Shown piece after piece: positions 47,457 through 56,571 of a stretch of DNA of 64,000 nt. The DNA lies in assembly GCA_041287865.1 (NCBI GenBank), contig JBGGMV010000028.1:164222-228221 (forward strand). The letters run 5' to 3'. Positions within the stretch are counted from its first letter, which is position 1, and each line of letters opens with the position of its first letter. Source of the stretch: JAPWJZ01 sp041287865 (GTDB lineage Bacteria; Pseudomonadota; Alphaproteobacteria; Micavibrionales; UBA2020). Under the pieces are notes generated by a model. The model saw only the letters and a list, made by a program, of their open reading frames with translations, was not told the origin of the DNA and made no database searches. Both the position numbers and the translations under genes were made by a program.

Positions 47457-48383
47457 TCAGGGCCCTTTCTTGAAGGCAGGCGGCTTGTATACCCCTGCCG
47501 CCGCGTCTTTCTTCCGGGGCAGCTCGCTGAATTCTGGAGGCTGGTTGTTGTTGGCCGCAGCTTTCTGCTGGGCAATGTGATCTTCGAGCACGCGCTGGCA
47601 TTGCAGCTGCCCGTGTTCCTTCGCCCATTGCAGGGCAAGCCCGCCGCCTTCAGGCACATGCGCGCCCTTTTGCAGCAGGAATCTCAAGACATCGACATGG
47701 CCGAAGCGCGCCGCGACATCTACCATCACGTCGTTCTTGGCATGGACATCGGCGCCCGCGCCGACAAGGACTTCCGCAACGCGGCGGTGGCCGTGGCGGC
47801 AGGCCCAGTAGAGGGCGGCATTTTCGTTATGCGTGACATCGGCGCCGGATTTGATCAGCAGGCGCACGATATGCTGGTGGCCCGCGATCGCCGCCTGTTT
47901 CAGCGGTTCGCCGTTGCGGGCGTTCACGTCGGCCTTGTGCTCCAGCAGCATTTCCATCATGCGCAGGTTATTCTGCTGCGAGGCGATGATGATCGCCTCG
48001 TTATCGCGCGAATGGATATCGGCGCCTTCGGCCAGCAGGTATGTCGCGGCATGGCGTTCACCCGCGCGCACGGCTTCGTGCAATGCGCTGCTATGGCTTT
48101 CATTGGGTTTCACGCCATGCTTGACCAGCAGGCGCAGCGTGCCGAGGTGGCCGACTTTCGCGGCTTCCTTCATAGGCAGGTTATCGTAGGCGCGCGGATC
48201 AGCGCCGGATGAAATCAGAAAGGCGGCGGACAAGTCCTGCCCCTTGCGCGCGCAGGCGACCAGCGCGTTATCGAGATGTTTTTTGCGGAAGCGATTGATG
48301 AACATGCGCGTGGCATTGAACGCCCGCGTGAGAATGCCGGGGCGTTTCTTGTCGTCGTGATCATGATGATCGTTCTGCGCCAT
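47457..48383 (-). CDS. Ankyrin-repeat protein (about 7 repeats)
   Basis: A 308-residue protein starting MAQNDHHDHDDKKRPGILTR (the frame opens further upstream at 48452 without support). Its ankyrin repeats include LKQAAIAGHQHIVRLLIKSG, AALYWACRHGHRRVAEVLVG and VDVAARFGHVDVLRFLLQKG. The tail DAAAGVYKPPAFKKGP fits the common C-terminal pattern. A promoter lies at 48460-48488. It leads the two-gene unit with 46509-47453. Confidence 0.85.
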   Translation of the reverse strand: MAQNDHHDHDDKKRPGILTRAFNATRMFINRFRKKHLDNALVACARKGQDLSAAFLISSGADPRAYDNLPMKEAAKVGHLGTLRLLVKHGVKPNESHSSALHEAVRAGERHAATYLLAEGADIHSRDNEAIIIASQQNNLRMMEMLLEHKADVNARNGEPLKQAAIAGHQHIVRLLIKSGADVTHNENAALYWACRHGHRRVAEVLVGAGADVHAKNDVMVDVAARFGHVDVLRFLLQKGAHVPEGGGLALQWAKEHGQLQCQRVLEDHIAQQKAAANNNQPPEFSELPRKKDAAAGVYKPPAFKKGP

Positions 48384-48459
48384 ATCTAACTCTGCCTTCT
48401 TTACAGGCGGTTGGAAAGACGTTGCTTGCCGGCGGCAAACAAACCGTTCCATGACTATT

Positions 48460-48488
48460 ATTATGTGAATAGGTTAATTTTTCGTCAA
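48460..48488 (-). promoter_or_regulatory. Sigma70-type promoter of the leftward ankyrin gene
   Basis: On the minus strand, TTGACG (48488-48483), 17 bases, CATAAT (48465-48460), about 77 bases before the start codon. Confidence 0.6.
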
Positions 48489-48505
48489 GGTGCTGATAAA
48501 TAAGG

Positions 48506-50032
48506 TTATTTAATGCGGAAGCGACGCTTGTGCGCCTCGGCCTGTTCCTTCAGCAGAATCACGTCGCGGTGCGCTTTCAAACCCTTTTCTGTTTCTGCGT
48601 TTTGCATCTGCAGTTTTTCTTGCAGTGCAGCAGGGAATCGGTTGAAGACCTGACGATACTCTTCTTCGCGCATCAGCCACAAATCGCGATCGCACAAAGC
48701 ATCCGCGCCGCCCTTGTCGCAGATCAGCGCGAGCGGCGTTTCGCCGAAAATATTTGCCGTGGTCAGTTCGGTGAAAGTGACAGGAATTTTTTCGGCCTTG
48801 AAGGCCGCGATGGCCTTCGCGCCCTCGCCCGCCGCCGCCATGGCGGTAAAACCGCTGCGGCCCGACGGCAGGGCAGCGCGGAGATTTGCGACACTCAACG
48901 GCCCCATGGCCGCGACATCGGCGGTATCGAGCCGCGTTTCGGTTTCGCACAGCAGCTTTAGGATGGCATGTGACGGATCGGAGGGCCGCGCATAGGCGAC
49001 GCTCAGGATGGCGTTCTTGATGACGGCGCGGTTGTTCAGGCGCGGGTCTGCGCCGCGCTGCAGCGCCTGCTGCGTAAGATCCAGCGAACCGGCCTCGACA
49101 CCACGCATCAGGCCGATATTCACATCGCCGCCCATATCCATCAGCTTGCAGCAAAGCTTGGCGTAATCGCCGTAACGCACGGGGTTGAAGCCCCGGAACG
49201 CAAGATAGCCCGCGCGGTCGAGCGCGTTGTCGATCAATTTCTTTTTATCCGCCATGCCGGCGAAGGCCGGATGGGTGACAAGTCGTTCCACCCCATCGGG
49301 GGAGCGGCCCGATGAAGCTTTCGGCAAAGCTTTCCTGATAAGCTCCTGCATATCGTCGCCGCGATCTTCCGCCGCCTGCAGCAGCGCGTTGAAAGCGGGC
49401 ATGATGCCGGTTGTGTGGTGGGAACGGTTGCGCACCTCGTCGTCGCACAATCCCGCTAGTCCTTCGACAACGTCGCCGCCCTGCCGCATCATCTCGAGCG
49501 CTTTCGGCATGTCGCCGGCGAGCGCATGGGCCTTCAGCGCCGTCGTATAATCGCGGCCCTTGAGCAGCAGGTATTGCGCGATTTCGGGCTTACCGTTCAT
49601 GATGCAGCTGGCAAGGCCACGGCTTTCGGCGGCACGTACATCCGCGCCCGCCGTGCAAAGCTTTTCGACGAGCGGCAGCGAGCCTTTGATGGCGGCGGCG
49701 TAGAGAGCGGCATCCAGCGTTTTCTGGTCGTAGTCACCATTGGCGATGAAATAATCGACTACCGCTTCGTGCCCCTTGAAGGCCGCCATATACATCGGCG
49801 CATTCAGCGCTTCGTCGAAGCCATGCATGTTGAGCAGCGAAAAGAATTCCATGTTCACGCGGTCGGAGAGGGAAAGGGAGACGGTGAAGGCCGACACATC
49901 GGCCTTGATCAGGCCGGTTTCGCCGCCCGCCGCGACATGTTGCTTGACCTTTTCAAGGTCGCCCAACATCGCGGCTATCATGATCTGGCGGCTCAGCGCG
50001 GTGTCGCCGGAATGGGGCAGGGATTTTTTCAT
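48506..50032 (-). CDS. Degenerate ankyrin/helical-repeat protein
   Basis: A 508-residue protein with weak ankyrin-like repeats (APMYMAAFKGHEAVVDYFIA, AALYAAAIKGSLPLVEKLCT, ASCIMNGKPEIAQYLLLKG). Its C-terminal part (RSGFTAMAAAGEGAKAIAAF, NIFGETPLALICDKGGADAL, CDRDLWLMREEEYRQVF) aligns by pattern with the module of its neighbours. It ends KRRFRIK. The start overlaps the stop of the upstream gene (ATGA). Function unknown. Confidence 0.7.
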   Translation of the reverse strand: MKKSLPHSGDTALSRQIMIAAMLGDLEKVKQHVAAGGETGLIKADVSAFTVSLSLSDRVNMEFFSLLNMHGFDEALNAPMYMAAFKGHEAVVDYFIANGDYDQKTLDAALYAAAIKGSLPLVEKLCTAGADVRAAESRGLASCIMNGKPEIAQYLLLKGRDYTTALKAHALAGDMPKALEMMRQGGDVVEGLAGLCDDEVRNRSHHTTGIMPAFNALLQAAEDRGDDMQELIRKALPKASSGRSPDGVERLVTHPAFAGMADKKKLIDNALDRAGYLAFRGFNPVRYGDYAKLCCKLMDMGGDVNIGLMRGVEAGSLDLTQQALQRGADPRLNNRAVIKNAILSVAYARPSDPSHAILKLLCETETRLDTADVAAMGPLSVANLRAALPSGRSGFTAMAAAGEGAKAIAAFKAEKIPVTFTELTTANIFGETPLALICDKGGADALCDRDLWLMREEEYRQVFNRFPAALQEKLQMQNAETEKGLKAHRDVILLKEQAEAHKRRFRIK

Positions 50033-51174
50033 GGCTTGCGGGGCTTGAGCGTAAAGCGTCCCGCCTGCGCCAGTTCCCTTAAGCGCTCGCGCTGCGTTTC
50101 GGCGGTCAGGGCGGCAAGATCCATTGCGTCACCAGCCCCCAGTTCCTTCAGCGCGGCATGGAGCGGCGCCAGATCTTCGGGTGTCTGCAGCCAGAGCTTC
50201 GCGCTGACCAGCATTTTTTCCTCGCCGCGCGCGACGAGGATGGTAAGCGCGGAAACGCCGTTCTTGTCCTTGCGTGTCAGGTCGGCTGCGCGGAGCGGTT
50301 TGTCTTTTTCCTTCAACGCGAATTTTATCACGTCTTCAAACGAACCCGCGCGCGCCGCCATCTGTATCAGCGTCATCTCCTGCTTGGCGACGCCGGGGGG
50401 AATTTCGCGCATGCCCTCCAGCGTTTTTGCGTCGCTGGACAGGTAGGCGTAATAGTAATTCCAGCTGGCGGCTTCGGCCCGCATAAGATCGGTAATGGCG
50501 CTTTCGCCGCCCTTCTTTTTAACCAGCTGCGGGTTTTTCTGCTGGAAGGCCGCGATGCCGCCCCTGAGCCCTGCGGCGGTGGCGGGGCGGAAAATCTCGG
50601 CGCCCTTGACGTGCAGGTAGGCCATCATCGGCCCGTTGCCGGCATAAAGCGCAGCAGCGAAAGCGCCGCCGCCCATAAAAATATCCTCGCCCCGCACGCG
50701 GAAAATTTCCATCGCGGCGGGATCGCCAATGCTGGCCAGCTTTTCAACGGCCTTGCCCGCCGGCGCATAATTCATGGCCAGCATGAATTGCAGCGAGGGG
50801 AGCGCTTTATCGGCATGTTTCAAGGCCAGTGTTTCGACCATCTCGGCCCCTTCGGGCGCTGGCAGGCGGAAATTCTTGCCGAAAATTGCCTTCACGATTT
50901 CGTCCTGACCCGCGGCGGCGGCCAGCTGCACGGTTTCTTTCGAGAATTGCTGGTAGGGAATATCGCCCTTTGCGCCGTCGACCATGCTCTTCACCCGCGC
51001 CCAGTCGTTCGCGCGCGCGGCTTCGCGGATGGCGAAGAGTAGGTTCCAGGTATTGTCGTGCGTGTCGCCTGTGATGGCCTTCGCCTTGTTGAACTTGTCT
51101 TCAAGGTCGCCATCTTCACGATAGCCGTCGGCCTGTTCGAAGGGGCGGCGGTGATAGGGATCGCGGTTGCTCAT
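50029..51174 (-). CDS. Degenerate repeat protein with FTLKPRKP tail
   Basis: A 381-residue protein. The body consists of helical repeats too diverged for confident ankyrin assignment (NLLFAIREAARANDWARVKS, QLAAAAGQDEIVKAIFGK, ALYAGNGPMMAYLHVKGAEI). The C-terminal part (MTLIQMAARAGSFEDVIKFA, RKDKNGVSALTILVARGEEK, MLVSAKLWLQTPEDLAPL) resembles the shared module. It ends LAQAGRFTLKPRKP. It overlaps genes on both sides by four bases. Confidence 0.7.
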   Translation of the reverse strand: MSNRDPYHRRPFEQADGYREDGDLEDKFNKAKAITGDTHDNTWNLLFAIREAARANDWARVKSMVDGAKGDIPYQQFSKETVQLAAAAGQDEIVKAIFGKNFRLPAPEGAEMVETLALKHADKALPSLQFMLAMNYAPAGKAVEKLASIGDPAAMEIFRVRGEDIFMGGGAFAAALYAGNGPMMAYLHVKGAEIFRPATAAGLRGGIAAFQQKNPQLVKKKGGESAITDLMRAEAASWNYYYAYLSSDAKTLEGMREIPPGVAKQEMTLIQMAARAGSFEDVIKFALKEKDKPLRAADLTRKDKNGVSALTILVARGEEKMLVSAKLWLQTPEDLAPLHAALKELGAGDAMDLAALTAETQRERLRELAQAGRFTLKPRKP

Positions 51175-52418
51175 GGTTTTGGCCTTGCCCCCAGCTTGAA
51201 GCGCACGGCCTGTTCCTTCAGCGCCGCGCGATCGAGCGCTGCGGCGAAAGCGCCGAGGTCAAGATATTGCTTCACCGCATCCGGCAGTTCTTTTTGCAGC
51301 GTGGCGAGGATCGCGGGTTCGGCGCGCCGCCAGTAAGTGGCGTCCAGCAGCGCATCGCCGTCGCCGCGCTGCGCGGCAAGCTGTATCAGTGTTTGCTGCC
51401 GCTGGTTGCTGTGCAGCATGTCTTGCGACGTGAGGCCGTCCTTGCCCATCACTTCGGGCAGCAGGCGCGCCTTGGCGGCCAGCATCAGGCCGGTCGTGCC
51501 TTCGGCGTCAACCTCGCGGCGCAGGTCGGCCACCGTGTATGACGTGCCGAACATTTCCCTGAAGGCGCTGCGCTGTTGCGCGGTGTAGCTTTCTTCATAG
51601 CGGCCGAAAATAACCCGCAGGGGGCTTTCCGGCGGCAGATGCTTGTCGAGGCTGGTGGATTTCAGGCCGTAGAACGGGTCTGCGCCATGGCGCAGGAATA
51701 TTTCCGGGGTTTCATTATACTGCATATTGGCCGAAGCCATCATGCCGGAAACACCCGCGAAGCAATCGGTAAGATAACCTTTGGGCGTTATACTTGCGCA
51801 TTTATCGACAAGCGCGAGGTAATCGTCCTTGCGCTGGTAAAAGGGATCATTGTTCACGGCAATCGTGACTTTGGACAATATATCGGCGGCCGCTTCGCCC
51901 AGTTTCGCGCCGCGGTCGATCAGCCCGCTCATGGCGGCGTATTTCTTTTCGCCGACAGCCGCGCGCAGCATGGTGTCGAGCGCGACCTGCCTGTCAGGCG
52001 CTGCTTTCAGCAGCGCGTCGACGGCGTCGGAAATTTTTTCTTCGCTGAATTTGTTGAAGATAACATTGTATGAATCGCCGCGCACAATTCCCATGTTTGC
52101 ATTACGTTCACACAGGTAGGCGCAAATCTCCGGGCTCTGCCTTTCCCCCGCCACAAGCAACAACATCATCGCCTGTTCGGGCGTGAGGTCGGGCTTTGCC
52201 TCGTCGAAAACGATACGCACCATCATCAGGCTGCCGGAAGCCGCAGCCGCCTCCAGCGCGCTGGTCTTGATTTGCGCGGGGCAGTCGGGTGCCATGACGA
52301 TTTGCTTTACGCGCGCATAGTCGTTGTCGGCCATGGCCTCGCGCAGGTCCCACTTCAGCGACTCTGCGGCAGAGTGCTTGAGCTTTAAATGATCGGTGCT
52401 GGCAGGCTGTCCCTGCAT
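51171..52418 (-). CDS. Degenerate repeat protein with shared C-terminal module
   Basis: A 415-residue protein. Helical repeats in the N-terminal half (SLKWDLREAMADNDYARVKQ, ALEAAAASGSLMMVRIVFDE) resemble those of the 381-residue neighbour. Module from about residue 290: LRREVDAEGTTGLMLAAKAR, QRQQTLIQLAAQRGDGDALL, DATYWRRAEPAILATLQ. It ends EQAVRFKLGARPKP. First gene of a three-gene overlapping operon; a TTGACAT lies upstream at 52488-52482 on the minus strand. Confidence 0.7.
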   Translation of the reverse strand: MQGQPASTDHLKLKHSAAESLKWDLREAMADNDYARVKQIVMAPDCPAQIKTSALEAAAASGSLMMVRIVFDEAKPDLTPEQAMMLLLVAGERQSPEICAYLCERNANMGIVRGDSYNVIFNKFSEEKISDAVDALLKAAPDRQVALDTMLRAAVGEKKYAAMSGLIDRGAKLGEAAADILSKVTIAVNNDPFYQRKDDYLALVDKCASITPKGYLTDCFAGVSGMMASANMQYNETPEIFLRHGADPFYGLKSTSLDKHLPPESPLRVIFGRYEESYTAQQRSAFREMFGTSYTVADLRREVDAEGTTGLMLAAKARLLPEVMGKDGLTSQDMLHSNQRQQTLIQLAAQRGDGDALLDATYWRRAEPAILATLQKELPDAVKQYLDLGAFAAALDRAALKEQAVRFKLGARPKP

Positions 52419-52499
52419 GGTTGTCGGCTCACGGGTTTTATTGTGCGGATGCTGGCGGCATCCTGCCCGTTTGGCCTGTTTATGTCAATCTTGAGTGGC

Positions 52500-54047
52500 T
52501 TAAGGTGATGGCTTTTTAGGCTTCAGCTGCAGGTTCGCATCCCGTGCTTTTTTCATAATCTCATTGCGATTGATATCCGCCGCGATCGAATCGAAATGCA
52601 CGCGTTTCTTCATCGGCTCTGGCATCAGGCCGTAGGCTTCCATCACCTGCCCCGTGCGCCCCGTCCAGAGCACGGGGTCGAAGAATTGCTGCAGCGATTT
52701 GTGTTTCCACAGCAGCGTCATGACGGTATCGAAACGGTCATCCGGGTTGAACAAATCCGCGGGCATCAGGTAGGGGTTGTCGCCGCCTTTCGCGCCCTTC
52801 ACGATCTGCGCGAAGGTGCCGCTGGCCGCCGCCATCATCAGGCCTGTGTCGCCCGAGGGGCCGCGTTTCACGCGCAGGTCATCCAGCGAATATTCCTTGC
52901 CGAAGGTTTCGACGAATTCGACGCGCTTGTGCCCCTCCTGCTTCGCCACGCCCTTGCGCGCGCCGTCGATGATGGTGCGCACCATGTCGCGGTTCTTGGC
53001 GCGGCGGGCGAACTTGATCGCCTCGCCGTCCAGCGCGCGCCAGTCGGCGCCGTTTTCCATCAGCAGCGTGACGATTTCTTTTTTGCCTGCGCGCACCGCT
53101 TCGGTCAGCGCGGTTTCGCGCGGGTATTGGGAGACGATATTCGGATTCGCGCCGGCATCGAGCAGGAAGGTCAGTCGCGCCTTGTCGCCGTTATAGGCCG
53201 CCATACGGAGCGCGCGGCCGTTGTTGGCGTTCACGTCCGCGCCGTTTTGCAGCAGCAGTTTCGCGGCCTTCAGGTGGTTGTTGTCGCAGGCAGCGGCAAA
53301 GGCTTCGCTGTCGCGCACATCGGCCTTTTCGCCCTTGTCGAGCAGCATCTGGATAAATTCAAGATGGCCGTTTCGCGCGGCTTCGAGCAGGGCGGAATGG
53401 TTGTCTTCGCCGACCTTCGCGCCCTTCAAAATCAGGTATTCGCCGACGGCGACATGGTTGTTACGCGCAGCGCGTTCCAGCGCGTCGCCGCCCTGTGCGT
53501 TCACGTCCGCGCCGGCCTCGATCAGTTTTTTCACGACGGCCAGATGCCCGCCTTCGGCTGCGCCGCGCAGCGGATCGCCGTTCCAGGCGGAATGGTCCGC
53601 GCCCTTCGACAGCAGGTATTCAACGAGTTCAAGATGGCCATGGCTGGCGGCGGAGCGTAAGGGTTCATCGCTGTAATGGTGGATGTCGAAACCGTGTTTT
53701 TCGACGAAAATCTTCATCAGCTCGACGCTGCCTTTTTCAGCGACGAGGCTGCCGAGATTGCCGAAGGTGTAAGTGTCTTTCCAGCTGCCTTCGCGCGCGG
53801 CCAGTTTTTCGAACATGGCGACGCGGTTGTGCTCGATCGCGGCGCGCAGGCCCTGGTCGCCGCCCGAAAGCCGCTGCGGCGCCTGCAGCAGGATGTTGAA
53901 GCGCCATTCGTTGCCGGCCTGGATGCTGTCGGCGAGGTCTTTTTCCAGCTCTTCCTTTTTGCGGAAGGGCAGCAAGGCGCGCCAGTGCTGGTCGGCCAGC
54001 GAGGGCTTTTGCATTTTGTCGGGCGAGGGGCTACCGCTATCCGGCAT
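52500..54047 (-). CDS. Ankyrin-repeat protein with shared C-terminal module
   Basis: A 515-residue protein starting MPDSGSPSPDKMQKPSLADQ, with CAGGAG upstream (the open frame reaches 54131 without support). About nine ankyrin repeats cover residues 60-340 (PLRSAASHGHLELVEYLLSK, LRGAAEGGHLAVVKKLIEAG). Then comes the best copy of the module: KRGPSGDTGLMMAAASGTFA, ADLFNPDDRFDTVMTLLWKH, LQQFFDPVLWTGRTGQVMEA. The tail is ARDANLQLKPKKPSP. This protein links the ankyrin family to the module family. Confidence 0.85.
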   Translation of the reverse strand: MPDSGSPSPDKMQKPSLADQHWRALLPFRKKEELEKDLADSIQAGNEWRFNILLQAPQRLSGGDQGLRAAIEHNRVAMFEKLAAREGSWKDTYTFGNLGSLVAEKGSVELMKIFVEKHGFDIHHYSDEPLRSAASHGHLELVEYLLSKGADHSAWNGDPLRGAAEGGHLAVVKKLIEAGADVNAQGGDALERAARNNHVAVGEYLILKGAKVGEDNHSALLEAARNGHLEFIQMLLDKGEKADVRDSEAFAAACDNNHLKAAKLLLQNGADVNANNGRALRMAAYNGDKARLTFLLDAGANPNIVSQYPRETALTEAVRAGKKEIVTLLMENGADWRALDGEAIKFARRAKNRDMVRTIIDGARKGVAKQEGHKRVEFVETFGKEYSLDDLRVKRGPSGDTGLMMAAASGTFAQIVKGAKGGDNPYLMPADLFNPDDRFDTVMTLLWKHKSLQQFFDPVLWTGRTGQVMEAYGLMPEPMKKRVHFDSIAADINRNEIMKKARDANLQLKPKKPSP

Positions 54048-54217
54048 ATCGGCTCCTGAATGTGGCGAACCCGTCAACTGTGGCACTTCGGGAAAGCCTT
54101 TGCAATCCGCCTTTTCCGAAAAACACGACATGCTATGTAACGTATTATTTCCATTTCACCGGCAAACGGCTACAATACGGAAGTTTTAAAATCGCGCCCG
54201 CCTGTGAGGAACCCGCC

Positions 54218-54433
54218 ATGAACAAATCAGAAATCGTCCGCCTGCAAAAATACCTGCAGGAGAAATTCGGCAACAAGACGCTGAGCCTGGCCGAGCGCAA
54301 GGAAGCCAAGGATTCGGTCGAAGTCATGCTGGGCGGCGAGTTCATCGGCGTCATCTACCGCGATGACGACGAGGGCGACGTGTCCTATGACTTCAACATG
54401 GCGATCCTTGAAATGGACCTGCCTGCCGCCTAA
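54218..54433 (+). CDS. DUF3126-like protein
   Basis: A 71-residue protein (MNKSEIVRLQKYLQEKFGNK, SVEVMLGGEFIGVIYRDDDE, GDVSYDFNMAILEMDLPAA). This matches the alphaproteobacterial DUF3126 family ("xxYLxxxFGN...EVxxGxEFIGVxxRDDEDGDxSYxFxMAILDxDL"). Function unknown; the family is a good marker of alphaproteobacterial origin. GAGGA precedes the ATG. Confidence 0.85.
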   Translation: MNKSEIVRLQKYLQEKFGNKTLSLAERKEAKDSVEVMLGGEFIGVIYRDDDEGDVSYDFNMAILEMDLPAA

Positions 54434-54442
54434 GGCGTTATA

Positions 54443-55687
54443 ATGAAGATTAATAACAAAACACTGACCGAGATCTTCCTCGAGATGCCGTGGCCGTTCA
54501 GGATCGTCGTGATCGTCGGTGTGCTGTTTGTCTTCTATTCCGCCTATCATGCCACCGTCGCCTACAGGCAGCTCAAGGGCGTCGGCAAGCCCAGGGAAGC
54601 CGCCCAGTTGATGGCCCGAAATTCCCAACAATACGACACAGGGCTTTTCGACCCCTCGATCGCCAGCAGCGGAAAGGAAGTCGCCCTTTCCTACACCACG
54701 CTGATGACCCTTCCCAACTCGCAGGAAAAAGCCGCGGCCGTGCGCATCATGAACGCGCCGCCGCCCTGCAAGAACTGGCAGGTTGTCTTCGAGGTGGGCG
54801 AACCCGGAACCCCGATGCAGGAAGCCGGCTTTGTTCCGTCTACGGACGAGATGATAGGCCCCGACAGCGTGACGCCGCTGGGCAGGGGCACATGGTGGAT
54901 TGAAACATCGAGCTTCGTCTACGACCCCGACGACAAGGGCAAGGAGTGGAAGCTCTACGCCTATAAGTACATCTGGCTGGACAGGGACGCGGGGCTGAAG
55001 CGCGACGAGATCGCAAGGCTTTACGGCTTTATCGTCCACAAGCACGCGCCGCAGCTTACCGGCCCCTGGTCGCCGGAGCAGTGGCTTTTCTCCGCGAAGC
55101 CGGATACGCCGCCGCCTCCTTATTCCACGATGGTGCAAAACCGGCTCAACACGCTCGATGCTTCTCTCAAAGACATTTATTTTTATGCGCGGCCCAGCGT
55201 CGTCTATGCCGACCGCGTTCTTTTCATGACCCTTTCCGCCTTTATCCGCGGCAGGCCGACGGTTGACCGCATCATCCTGCTGGCCTCGCTCGACCATGGC
55301 AAAACGTGGAACTACATGGGCACGCCGCTCCGCCACGGCGACGTGACGCAAATGGGAGACTACAAAACGCTGGCCGGCGGCGGGCTGATCAAGCAAGGAA
55401 AGAAAATTTATTTCTGGGCCGTTCCCGGCAACGACAAGCAGGCGGGCGCGGGCACGATGATCATGGAATTCAACAATATCGCCAAAGGCGAACTGAAAAG
55501 GGACAGCAAGGGCCTGCCCGAGGTGCACAAGACGATCAAGCCCCAGGGCCCGGCGCCCGGCAAGGAAGGCGGCGGTTTTGCCGCCTATACCGATACCTGT
55601 AACGACGGCATCGTCACTTCGGAATATTCGGCCATTACGAATTCCAGGCGGCTTGTGCCACGGGAAGAAAAACCCTTTGACGATTAA
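54443..55687 (+). CDS. Membrane-anchored protein with BNR-like element
   Basis: A 414-residue protein with one N-terminal membrane segment (WPFRIVVIVGVLFVFYSAY, about 15-33). The remainder is soluble and beta-rich, including a BNR/sialidase-like block ILLASLDHGKTWNYMGTPLR near residue 275 (pattern S-x-D-x-G-x-T-W). An exocytoplasmic beta-propeller is plausible, but only one such box is clear. Enzymatic residues are not recognisable. It starts 9 bases after the DUF3126-like gene. Confidence 0.55.
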   Translation: MKINNKTLTEIFLEMPWPFRIVVIVGVLFVFYSAYHATVAYRQLKGVGKPREAAQLMARNSQQYDTGLFDPSIASSGKEVALSYTTLMTLPNSQEKAAAVRIMNAPPPCKNWQVVFEVGEPGTPMQEAGFVPSTDEMIGPDSVTPLGRGTWWIETSSFVYDPDDKGKEWKLYAYKYIWLDRDAGLKRDEIARLYGFIVHKHAPQLTGPWSPEQWLFSAKPDTPPPPYSTMVQNRLNTLDASLKDIYFYARPSVVYADRVLFMTLSAFIRGRPTVDRIILLASLDHGKTWNYMGTPLRHGDVTQMGDYKTLAGGGLIKQGKKIYFWAVPGNDKQAGAGTMIMEFNNIAKGELKRDSKGLPEVHKTIKPQGPAPGKEGGGFAAYTDTCNDGIVTSEYSAITNSRRLVPREEKPFDD

Positions 55688-55851
55688 GCCTTTGCGGTGT
55701 TTTCCAGAGATTCCCGGCACCGCGCCCGCCTTGTAAATTTATTTCTTTTTTGAAAAAATCCGTTTTGGCAGTAGCGCGGAACCCGGTTCTTCGCTAGTAT
55801 CCGACGAACCAAAAAAATATCACCGAAGCAAACTATTAAAGGGAGACGTCG

Positions 55852-56469
55852 ATGGCCTCGCTCTATTTCAAATATGCTGCCATGAACTCGGGCAAGTCCA
55901 CGCAACTTCTCCAGGCACAGTACAACTACTTCGAGCGGGGAATGAATCCCGTTGCGATGACGGCACAGATCGATAACCGGGGCGGCACGGGCAAAATCGC
56001 CTCCCGCCTCGGCATCGACTGCCCGGCTTACACCTTCGACGCGGCGCTGGATATTTTCTCCTTCGTCGAAGATCTCCATGCGACCAAGACCGTCGATATC
56101 CTTTTCGTCGATGAATCCCAGTTCCTGACCGAAGCGCAGGTGAAGCAGTGCGCACGCGTCGTCGACGACCTCGGCGTGCCCGTGATGTGCTATGGCCTGA
56201 AAACCGATTTCATGGGCAAGCTTTTCCCGGGATCGGAAGCGCTGCTCCGCTTCGCCGACAACATCGAAGAGATCAAGGCGATCTGCTGGTGCGGCAAGAA
56301 AGCGACCATGACCGCGCGCCTGACGCCCAAGGGCGACATGCTGACCGCCGGCGCGCAAATCGCCATCGGCGGCAATGACATGTACACCGCGCTCTGCCGC
56401 AAGCACTTCATGAAGGGCGAGGCCAAGGCCCTGCCCGTGCAGGCAGATAAAAAGAAGTCGGCGGCCTGA
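55852..56469 (+). CDS. tdk: Thymidine kinase
   Basis: A 205-residue protein of the type II (TK1-like) family. It has P-loop AAMNSGKSTQLL (residues 9-20), Walker B-like DILFVDESQFLT (about 82-93), the lasso region near ARLTPKG, and Zn-binding Cys in ICWCGKKA with LCRKHF. It phosphorylates thymidine in the salvage pathway. Length is normal for the family. GGGAGA precedes the ATG. Confidence 0.93.
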   Translation: MASLYFKYAAMNSGKSTQLLQAQYNYFERGMNPVAMTAQIDNRGGTGKIASRLGIDCPAYTFDAALDIFSFVEDLHATKTVDILFVDESQFLTEAQVKQCARVVDDLGVPVMCYGLKTDFMGKLFPGSEALLRFADNIEEIKAICWCGKKATMTARLTPKGDMLTAGAQIAIGGNDMYTALCRKHFMKGEAKALPVQADKKKSAA

Positions 56470-56571
56470 TACTAATATATTGATATACATATATATTTAA
56501 GCATTTTATTTACAGAATGCTTTGCCCTGTGCTATCTTCCGGCCTTCGCCGTTTTCAAGGATTGAAGGCAT

